The notes under the pieces: model-generated | Database searches by the model: none | What the model saw: only the letters and a program-made list of their open reading frames with translations | What the model was told of the DNA's origin: nothing | Source of the DNA: Acidimicrobiaceae bacterium | GTDB taxonomy: Bacteria; Actinomycetota; Acidimicrobiia; Acidimicrobiales; RAAP-2 | Assembly (NCBI GenBank): GCA_003132305.1 | Contig: PKXJ01000023.1 | Span: 1 to 63,927, forward strand | Direction of reading: 5' to 3' | Length of the DNA: 63,927 nucleotides | Program-made: the position numbers and the translations under genes | Shown: positions 57,589 through 63,927 of the stretch, piece by piece | How positions within the stretch are numbered: position 1 is the first letter of the stretch | How the letters are laid out: each line of letters opens with the position of its first letter

Positions 57589-57920
57589 ACCACACACCGC
57601 TCTCGAGACCGAATTAAGTTCAAAGTCAAAGAGGATGAAAACCGGTCTTCTGTTAGAAATCATACATCTAAGTCGTATTTCAATCAAGTGACATTTTCGG
57701 CTCGATGCACGCCAGTGACGAGAATTGCATCACGATGACCGTAAATTACCGGTGAATGGCGCCTTTGCATCGAAAGAAATCTGATCGACGGGGCTGTCTC
57801 ACATCTTCCGGGCGAGGATGAATACAATTTTTCTCGTCCACTTTCCAATGGGCGAACCACGAGTAGTGACTGGTCACACGCTGTCGAAGAAGGAAGACAG
57901 TTCTTATTACTGGTCTAACG
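57589..57920. other. intergenic region between the DUF3494 gene and the LapA-like gene
   Basis: No gene is recognised. It is somewhat AT-rich near 57640-57720, where the DUF3494 promoter would lie. Confidence 0.5.
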
Positions 57921-58379
57921 CTAGGGACCGCTCGGACCTTCGTCGCCATCACGAGCGTTGTCGGCGTCGCGTTCGACGGAGACGTTGTTCGCAGCGTTCT
58001 CGCGCCGTCGCCGACGGCGCAGGTTGAATCGAAGTTGCGCCACGCGACCAACGCCTATCGCGAGGACTACCACCGCGCCCGCCAGTGCGGCCACGAGAAG
58101 GGCCACGGCGATCGGTATCCGTCCGTTAGCGCCGAAGAACTCAATACGCACGTCACCCGTGTTCTGAGCGATGAAATCGACTAACGCAATGCCGAAAAGT
58201 ACGGCGACGCCGACCGCCGCCCACGCGGCTGATGTTCGGGTATGACGGTAACTCTCAGCGTCGTCACCAAAGCCATGCGACCCTCGTTTCCTTCCTTCCT
58301 GGCGACCACGAGCGCCGGTGGCGTCCTCGGGCGAAACGTCATCCGCCGACTCACGAGGGTCGTTCTCGTTCTCGCTCAC
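57921..58379 (-). CDS. LapA/DUF1049-like membrane protein
   Basis: This 152-aa protein has an acidic N-terminus of about 45 residues, two membrane helices (WAAVGVAVLFGIALVDFIAQN and ALLVAALAGAVVVLAIGVG) with the LapA-type NTGDVRIEFFG between them, and a very basic, Arg-rich cytoplasmic tail. The typical role is envelope assembly; not precise. Confidence 0.75.
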   Translation of the reverse strand: MSENENDPRESADDVSPEDATGARGRQEGRKRGSHGFGDDAESYRHTRTSAAWAAVGVAVLFGIALVDFIAQNTGDVRIEFFGANGRIPIAVALLVAALAGAVVVLAIGVGRVAQLRFNLRRRRRRENAANNVSVERDADNARDGDEGPSGP

Positions 58380-58419
58380 GTCAGCTCGATCTCAGGTTTT
58401 GCGGTCAATTGACCGTCTT

Positions 58420-58495
58420 TGGTGGAGGTGATGGGATTCGAACCCACTGCCTCTACATTGCGAACGTAGCGCTCTACCAATTGAGCTACACCCCC
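58420..58495 (-). tRNA. tRNA-Ala(CGC)
   Basis: 76 nt on the minus strand including encoded CCA. Acceptor GGGGGTG pairs with CACCTCC with the G3:U70 wobble that specifies alanine. D arm GCTC-AATTGGTA-GAGC. The anticodon stem is CTACG with TGTAG (one pair imperfect), loop TTCGCAA, anticodon CGC. T arm GTGGG-TTCGAAT-CCCAT (GTGGG against CCCAT has a wobble end). Confidence 0.95.
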
Positions 58496-58510
58496 TCAGA
58501 GGTCCCCACT

Positions 58511-59293
58511 TTAGCCCAACGCCCGACGAGGCTGAGGTTGCCGACCCCACTGATCGTCAGCCTCCGACTCGTAAAACTCTGACTCGAACTCGTCTTCGTA
58601 GTGCGCGGCGTAGCGCTCGCGGCCCTGTGAGTACAGCGGTTCGATGGTGGCCAGGGGGCGACGCTCGGGCACGCGCACCGGTAACGAGGAATTGTTCAAG
58701 TAGCCCTGACTCACCGAGTAAAAAGCCAGCGCGACGTAAGCAACGACGGCCAGCAACGAAGCTGCCGCCACGTCGAAGAGGAGGGGGTAGCTCGTGACGA
58801 AGGCCAGCAGTGTCAACACGACCGCGACGAGAACGAGTCGCGTGAACATCATGCGCCGCTGCGACCTCATGGTGCGACGCCGTATCGGCGTCTGGTACCT
58901 CGTCGTCGCCACTGGTTCACTCGGACGCGACGAGTAGGCCTGCGCGTAACGATTGGAAACACCAGTGACCGGTCGCGCAGTGTCGTCGTACTCGTACGCG
59001 TAGTCGTCGCTCCACTCGTCCCACGACGATCTCGACTCGAGCGAGCCAAAGGTGTCGTCGGCGTGAACAACGGTGAGACGGGGCTTACGCTCCGATAGAC
59101 GAGAGCTCGAAACGGGCTGATCCGGCTGGTCGAGACGGTGCGCGGGAATAATGGCGTAGTCCTGGCGGCTCAAAACCTCGTGCTCGGCGTGAAAAGACTG
59201 AATGGACTTCTCGGTGCCGCCGTCACGCAGTCGTTGCACCGCAATAGGTGCCAACAGCGCCACCCAAAAGAGGGCCAGCACTATTAGCAGCAT
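58511..59293 (-). CDS. SepX/GlpR-like actinobacterial membrane protein
   Basis: This 260-aa protein starts MLLIVLALFWVALLAPIAVQR, has a disordered middle with SFHAEHEVLSR near residue 33, a pair of membrane helices (about 150-190) and an acidic tail with aromatic residues. The layout is like actinobacterial GlpR/SepX, which contacts a gephyrin-like cell-division protein. Similarity by layout and N-terminus only. Confidence 0.5.
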   Translation of the reverse strand: MLLIVLALFWVALLAPIAVQRLRDGGTEKSIQSFHAEHEVLSRQDYAIIPAHRLDQPDQPVSSSRLSERKPRLTVVHADDTFGSLESRSSWDEWSDDYAYEYDDTARPVTGVSNRYAQAYSSRPSEPVATTRYQTPIRRRTMRSQRRMMFTRLVLVAVVLTLLAFVTSYPLLFDVAAASLLAVVAYVALAFYSVSQGYLNNSSLPVRVPERRPLATIEPLYSQGRERYAAHYEDEFESEFYESEADDQWGRQPQPRRALG

Positions 59294-59367
59294 TCGACCA
59301 GCTCCAAGAGGCGTCCCGATGACATCGGCACAAATTTACTGTTCAAGTCTGATTTTTTGGTGGATAG

Positions 59368-60051
59368 TTAGGCTTCGTGGAGCCCACACTCTTCTTGGTC
59401 GAGTCCGACCCATCGACCCGAGCGTCGATCGCCGGGGACCTGTGGCTTGAGGGTCATGGCCGCGCAGCCAATTGACGCGTAGCCCTCGGCCCAGAGGGGA
59501 TGCTCGGCGAGGTCGTGACTTTTGAGGTAGTAGGCCACGTCCTCGTCACTCCACGTCGCCAAGGGATTGACCTTCACGAGGCCAAATTTCTCATCCCACA
59601 TCAGGGTTTTCATCGCTGCCCTCGACGGGGCGTCGACGCGCTTCACCGACGTGAGCCACGCGGCGCGACTCTCAAGGGCGCGCCCGAGTGGCTCAACTTT
59701 TCGAAGTTCACAACAGTTCTCACTGCCACAGGGCGAAGCAGCCGCGTCGGGGCCCGGCGTGGTACGAGTCAGGTTGAGCGACCACTCCTTGGATATCCGA
59801 TCGGCGAAGTCGAGCGTCTCTTGAAAGTGTCCCCCCGTGTCGAGAAAGATGATTTCCGTCGCGGGTCGAACCTCGTGAACCATGTGCAAGAGTGCCAGGT
59901 CTTCGAAGGAGCAGGCCATCGCGACGTCGTCGTCGAATCGCTCAAAGGTCCATTTGAGCATCTCGAGGGGGGTCGCGCGTTCGAATCGTTCGTTAACGTC
60001 ATCAAGTTCGCGAAGCAGGTCCGAAGTGGGTGTCATCACTGGCATTCTCAT
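59368..60051 (-). CDS. cysH: phosphoadenylyl/adenylyl-sulfate reductase (CysH)
   Basis: This 227-aa protein has the PP-loop-like MACSFEDLALLHMV, FLDTGGHFQETL, and a C-terminal catalytic Cys in EECGLHE. The iron-sulfur cysteine pair CC is present (SENCCELRKVEPL), but the second motif reads IGCAAMT where APS reductases have C-x-x-C, so one ligand Cys is Met. It reduces adenylyl sulfate to sulfite. It is divergent from cysDN. Confidence 0.9.
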   Translation of the reverse strand: MRMPVMTPTSDLLRELDDVNERFERATPLEMLKWTFERFDDDVAMACSFEDLALLHMVHEVRPATEIIFLDTGGHFQETLDFADRISKEWSLNLTRTTPGPDAAASPCGSENCCELRKVEPLGRALESRAAWLTSVKRVDAPSRAAMKTLMWDEKFGLVKVNPLATWSDEDVAYYLKSHDLAEHPLWAEGYASIGCAAMTLKPQVPGDRRSGRWVGLDQEECGLHEA

Positions 60052-60067
60052 AGGAGTCTACCTTTGT

Positions 60068-60082
60068 CTAGTGCATTACTAG
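60068..60082. promoter_or_regulatory. palindrome between cysH and cysD
   Basis: CTAGT-GCATT-ACTAG is centred in the 53-bp divergent gap, 16 bp from the cysH ATG and 22 bp from the cysD ATG. It is placed to act as an operator for both directions. Confidence 0.45.
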
Positions 60083-60104
60083 AATACAATCAGTCCAAAG
60101 AAAC

Positions 60105-61025
60105 ATGACCACGACCTTGCACACCCCCAACGCTACCGACCATCTCGACGTTCTTGAGTCCCACGCTCTCTTTATTCTTCGAGAGGTCGTGGCTGAGTGC
60201 GAACGACCGGTGCTGCTCTTTTCTGGCGGTAAAGACTCCGCCGTTCTCCTTCACCTGGCGGCGAAGGCCTTCGCGCCACAACAACTTCCCTTCCCGGTTC
60301 TGCATATCGACACCGGCCAGAACTTCGAAGAGGTACTTAACTTTCGCAATCGGGCCGTCGAAGCGGCCGGTGCGCGACTCATCGTCGCCAAAGTCCAAGA
60401 CACCATTAATCAAGGCAAAGTCGCCGACCCGGGGCCCTTGGGCTCTCGCAACCGCCTCCAGACGGTGACGCTCCTCGACGCCATCACCGACAACGACTTT
60501 GACGCGGCCTTCGGTGGCGCTCGGCGTGACGAGGACAAGGCCCGCGCCAAAGAGCGCATCCTCAGTTTCCGTGACGCCTTTGGACAGTGGGACCCGCGCC
60601 AGCAACGCCCCGAACTCTGGCAGCTCTACCAGGGCAAGGTCAATCCCGGTGAACACGTGCGGGCCTTTCCCCTGTCGGACTGGACCGAACTCGACGTCTG
60701 GCAGTACATCGGACGAGAGAAGATGGATCTGCCCTCGATCTACTTCGCCCACGAACGCGACGTCGTCTCTCGCGACGGCATGTGGCTCGCCGTGGGTGAG
60801 TTCGTTGAACCGCGTCCCGGTGAGAAAGTCGTTCGGATGTCGGTTCGCTTTCGCACCGTCGGCGACGCCAACTGCACGGGCGCGGTGATCTCGGACGCCA
60901 GCACGCTCGAAGCCATCATCGACGAGGTCGCGGTGGCGAACGTTTCGGAACGCGGCGCTACGCGCGCCGACGACAAGTTCTCCGAAACGGCGATGGAAGA
61001 TCGCAAACGCGAGGGCTACTTCTAA
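60105..61025 (+). CDS. cysD: sulfate adenylyltransferase subunit 2 (CysD)
   Basis: This 306-aa protein has the PP-loop SGGKDSAVLLHL, HIDTGQNFEEVL, GGARRDEDKARAKER and PLSDWTELDVWQYI. It forms ATP sulfurylase with the GTPase CysN, whose ATG directly follows the CysD stop. Confidence 0.97.
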   Translation: MTTTLHTPNATDHLDVLESHALFILREVVAECERPVLLFSGGKDSAVLLHLAAKAFAPQQLPFPVLHIDTGQNFEEVLNFRNRAVEAAGARLIVAKVQDTINQGKVADPGPLGSRNRLQTVTLLDAITDNDFDAAFGGARRDEDKARAKERILSFRDAFGQWDPRQQRPELWQLYQGKVNPGEHVRAFPLSDWTELDVWQYIGREKMDLPSIYFAHERDVVSRDGMWLAVGEFVEPRPGEKVVRMSVRFRTVGDANCTGAVISDASTLEAIIDEVAVANVSERGATRADDKFSETAMEDRKREGYF

Positions 61026-62282
61026 ATGGAGCTCGCGACGAAGGACTTACTACGTCTCGCGACGATTGGATCAGTGGACGACGGCAAGTCAACTTTGATT
61101 GGCCGGTTGCTCGTGGACACGCGTCAACTCTTCGACGACCAGCTCGACGCGGTGGCCGCCGCCTCGGAGAAGCGCGGCATTGGCGACCTCGACTTGAGTT
61201 TCGTCACCGACGGCCTGCGCGCCGAGCGAGAGCAGGGCATCACCATCGACGTCGCGTACCGCTACGCCACGACCCCGACGCGAAAGTTCATCATCGCGGA
61301 CTGCCCCGGTCACGTGACGTACACGAGAAATATGGCGACGGGCGCTTCGACGGCCGACCTCGCGCTCGTGGTCCTCGACGTCGCCTCCGGGCTCAAGGAA
61401 CAGACCCGTCGCCACCTCTGCATCGCCGCCCTGCTCGGCGTGCGCTCGGTGATCGTGGCCGTCAACAAAATGGACACCGTGGCTTGGTCCGAGCTCGCCT
61501 TTCAGCGCGTCGTTGATCAGATCGCGACCGTGTCGCGCGAGTTGGGTTTCTCTTCGACGCTCACGATTCCCGTGTCGGCGCTGCTCGGTGACAACGTCGT
61601 CGAGAACTCGTCGAACACGCCCTGGTACGTGGGACCCTCGGTCCTCGAAGCGCTCGAAGTGTCCGAAGCCGGATCGTGGGAGACCGCCCAGGGGGCGCGA
61701 CTACCCGTCCAGTGGGTGCTGCGCCAGCGCGGGGGCGGACGAACGTACGCGGGCATGGTAAGTGGTGAGGCCTTTCACGTGGGCGATGCTGTGGCCCTGT
61801 TGCCCGCGGGTATCGAGACCACGATTAAGGCGATCAACTTTGGTGGCAAGTCACGACTCGACGCGACGGTTGGTCTCGCGGCCGATCTCGACCTCGCCGA
61901 CGAAACCGACGCCGGACGCGGTGACCTCATCGCGACCGCTCCCCTGCCCACGGTAACGAAAGAGTTCGAAGCGACCATCTGCTGGTTCGGCGAGCAGCCC
62001 TTTAGTGTTGGGGGCCAACGACTTCGACTGAAGCACACGACGAAATCAACGCCGGTGCGCGTGAAAGCCATCAAGGGGCTCATCGACATCGAGTCACTGG
62101 CGATCGTTGACGCCACCTCGCTCGCCACGAATCAGATCGGGCTCGCGACGTTGGTCACGGCTGACGCGCTCGTCGTCGACGACTACCGCGAGGACCGAGT
62201 CACGGGCAGCTTCGTCCTGATCGACGAGGTCACCAACGCCACGGTGGCCGCCGGCATGGTCGGTCACGCTTCGTTTCTCTAG
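61026..62282 (+). CDS. cysN: sulfate adenylyltransferase subunit 1 (CysN)
   Basis: This 418-aa EF-Tu-like GTPase has G1 GSVDDGKSTLIGRLL, GITIDVAYR, G3 DCPGHVTYTRNM and G4 NKMD. It has the length of CysN alone, without a fused APS kinase (CysNC would be about 600 aa). It couples GTP hydrolysis to APS formation. Confidence 0.97.
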   Translation: MELATKDLLRLATIGSVDDGKSTLIGRLLVDTRQLFDDQLDAVAAASEKRGIGDLDLSFVTDGLRAEREQGITIDVAYRYATTPTRKFIIADCPGHVTYTRNMATGASTADLALVVLDVASGLKEQTRRHLCIAALLGVRSVIVAVNKMDTVAWSELAFQRVVDQIATVSRELGFSSTLTIPVSALLGDNVVENSSNTPWYVGPSVLEALEVSEAGSWETAQGARLPVQWVLRQRGGGRTYAGMVSGEAFHVGDAVALLPAGIETTIKAINFGGKSRLDATVGLAADLDLADETDAGRGDLIATAPLPTVTKEFEATICWFGEQPFSVGGQRLRLKHTTKSTPVRVKAIKGLIDIESLAIVDATSLATNQIGLATLVTADALVVDDYREDRVTGSFVLIDEVTNATVAAGMVGHASFL

Positions 62283-62413
62283 AAGTTCTGGGCAATTTAA
62301 CATCTCTCAATCGAGATATTCGCTGCGCCACTTCTCGCGCAAGGGAGCCTGAACTGAGCTATTGACCAGCGATGCGCCAAGAATCTTCGCTCGCTGGATC
62401 TCGAACAAAACGA

Positions 62414-62590
62414 CTATTCGTTGGTCTTGAGCAGACCCCTAAACGCGCTGCGCATCATTGCAATGGAGGAAGAACTCGGCTGACGTAAATACTCAAGGGC
62501 CAACGTGTTTAGTCGACCGTCAGCCAAGATTGACGCCTGGGTTGCAGGTACTGACTCGTCTACTTGAGACGCATCGGCACTTACGTCCAT
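62414..62590 (-). CDS. 58-aa hypothetical protein
   Basis: ATG at 62590 is preceded by GGAGCGGAGGAG at good spacing, stop at 62414-62416. The product has VPATQASILADGRLNTLALEY and ends IAMMRSAFRGLLKTNE. The ribosome site and codon quality support a real gene. Not recognised. Confidence 0.5.
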   Translation of the reverse strand: MDVSADASQVDESVPATQASILADGRLNTLALEYLRQPSSSSIAMMRSAFRGLLKTNE

Positions 62591-62869
62591 GACGCTCCTC
62601 CGCTCCAGCCCCTGCGACTACGGACTATTGCACTTTCACGATCAGTTGTCAAATGGTAGTTATCTCGTTGTCATTTGGTTACACCCCACTTCTCGGTGTA
62701 CGTATTCCGAGAAGTGACCACACCGGCCACAGCATCGCTGAGGTAAGTCCACCCCTTTGAGCGAAGCGGAGCTGATCCAAAGATGTACAACGGCGAACTC
62801 TTGTCGAACGACGGCGCGACCGAAGCGTGCGGCGATTGATCCGACGAGCGCGAGCGGCGCACGTCACTA
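62591..62869. other. gene-free stretch
   Basis: On the minus strand a short open tail reads PLYIFGSAPLRSKGWTYL and ends at about 62671; it may be the end of a decayed gene. Nothing else is seen. Confidence 0.35.
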
Positions 62870-63070
62870 CTAAAATTGAGCGCTGTCGCCAGATCTATAG
62901 CGAGCGAGACACGGTGCCAACTCGTTAGCTGGCTTGGGACAAGTAAAGACGTCTCCCTGCGCGACGTCACATCCGGTCGACGCCAGTTCGGCTAGTACTT
63001 CTGGCGTTTCGACGTCGTCGCCCACCACGGAGAGACCTAGGTTGTGTCCCAGCTCGACGATCTTCCGGCG
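62870..63070 (-). pseudogene. C-terminal remnant of an EAL-domain protein
   Basis: The frame reads KIVELGHNLGLSVVGDDVET, GCDVAQGDVFTCPKPANEL, matching the last third of c-di-GMP phosphodiesterase EAL domains (normally A-E-G-V-E-T and Q-G-Y). The Glu of AEGVE is replaced (GDDVE) and the rest of the domain is absent. It is inactive. Confidence 0.7.
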
Positions 63071-63124
63071 GCAAACTCGAAGGTTCCTGAAACGTAAACT
63101 CGGGTTGTTGAATAAAATCGAATT

Positions 63125-63927
63125 ATGAACCCCCCACGTCTGCTGGTAAGCGTGCCCGACGCTCACTTGGGCGCCGCGCTCGGTGAGATGTCCGAAGGCG
63201 TCGAGATTATTGAATGGGATATGTCGGGCCCGGCGCCGGTCAACGCGATCGACATCGTGGTGCCGCCGTACATGGACACGGCGAAAGCCCTGGCTCAACT
63301 CGCCAACGTGAAGACCCGTCTGGTGCAGAGCCAGTCGGTCGGTTACGACGGTGTCGAACAGCTACTGCCGCCTGGAGTCGTTTACGCGAACGCGGCAACG
63401 GTCCACGAGACGTCGACCGCCGAGCTCACCGTGGCGCTGATTCTCGCGTCGCAGCGCGGCATTCCCGATTTCGTACGCGCCGCCAGTGAAGGCCGGTGGG
63501 CGCCGTCGTGGCACCAGAGCTTGGCCGATCGCAACGTGCTGCTCGTCGGCTACGGCGGCGTTGGCAAAGCCATAGAAGCTCGCCTGCTGCCGTTCGAAGT
63601 CACGGTGACGCGCGTGGCGCTGACCGCGCGCAGCGACGAACGCGGCGAGATTCATGGCTTCGACTCGTTGCACGATCTTTTGCCGCTGGCGGACGTCGTG
63701 GTGGTCGCCGTACCACTCACCGAGAGAACGACGCATCTCATCGACGACTCCTTCCTCAGTCGAATGCACGACGACAGCCTGCTCGTGAACATCGCGCGCG
63801 GCAAAGTGGCCGACACGAACGCACTGCTCGCACACGCCAGCTCTGGACGACTACGCCTGGCCCTTGACGTAACGGACCCCGAACCACTACCCGACGGCCA
63901 TCCACTCTTCTCCCTCGCCAACGTGCT
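63125..63927 (+). CDS. D-2-hydroxyacid dehydrogenase, 3' end outside the window
   Basis: At least 267 aa are visible. The NAD-binding motif GYGGVGKAIEARL is present, along with LADVVVVAVPLTERT, LVNIARGKVADTNALL (catalytic Arg in NIARG) and DVTDPEPLPDGHPL, which carries the Glu. TAAAAT 7 nt before the ATG (63112-63117) suggests a leaderless transcript. The substrate (glyoxylate, phosphoglycerate or other) is unclear. Confidence 0.88.
   Translation, partial: MNPPRLLVSVPDAHLGAALGEMSEGVEIIEWDMSGPAPVNAIDIVVPPYMDTAKALAQLANVKTRLVQSQSVGYDGVEQLLPPGVVYANAATVHETSTAELTVALILASQRGIPDFVRAASEGRWAPSWHQSLADRNVLLVGYGGVGKAIEARLLPFEVTVTRVALTARSDERGEIHGFDSLHDLLPLADVVVVAVPLTERTTHLIDDSFLSRMHDDSLLVNIARGKVADTNALLAHASSGRLRLALDVTDPEPLPDGHPLFSLANV

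Overview
The window looks like a chromosome segment of a moderately GC-rich actinobacterium, probably of the class Acidimicrobiia. Three things point to this: two tandem LmbE-family genes of the mycothiol type (Mca and MshB-like), a SepX/GlpR-like membrane protein, and an actinobacterial-style imuA-imuB-dnaE2 mutasome. The class-level placement is inference; no rRNA is present.

The left part (about 1-25.3 kb) is an accessory region, more AT-rich than the rest and full of debris. It holds an XRE regulator-nucleotidyltransferase-HIT operon, a TcmP/DUF5131 pair, a GH57/GT4 glycan gene pair, a DUF2079 membrane protein, an ECF sigma/anti-sigma pair beside a secreted crystallin-like protein, a cluster of very small genes, a TIR-like nucleotide-binding protein and a HipBA module with a strong palindromic operator. 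Debris includes an IS3 transposase tail, an FtsK-like translocase with a stop codon inside its Walker A motif, an IS21-type end that truncates a secreted protein, a 3' half of tRNA-Ala(GGC) and a 5' half of tRNA-Arg(CCU). A 22-bp repeat occurs three times between 5.4 and 12.7 kb.

From 25.4 kb the window returns to ordered, mostly core genes. First is an arsenic cluster (arsC, acr3, arsI/cadI, divergent arsR with operator repeats). Then come an ABC-F ATPase, ychF, and a methionine-cycle run (ahcY, metY, metX). These are followed by the LmbE pair, an NRAMP-related transporter with an MgtE-N/CBS partner, threonine aldolase, a thioesterase, fabH and a nucleotidyltransferase.

The imuA-imuB-dnaE2 operon (45-49.8 kb) and a SRAP (YedK/HMCES-like) gene were originally neighbours around an SOS-type box. 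A complete 2.85-kb IS1595-family element now separates them. It has 25-bp inverted repeats, an 8-bp target duplication, a leaderless transposase gene and four passenger genes. Its terminal repeat places a -35-like hexamer 17 bp from the native -10-like hexamer of imuA.

The right end holds a GNAT, DUF2332, a class F sortase with an adjacent ice-binding-type substrate, a LapA-like protein, an intact tRNA-Ala(CGC), the SepX-like protein, the sulfate assimilation genes cysH and cysDN (divergent), a small 58-aa gene, an EAL-domain remnant, and a D-2-hydroxyacid dehydrogenase cut by the window edge.
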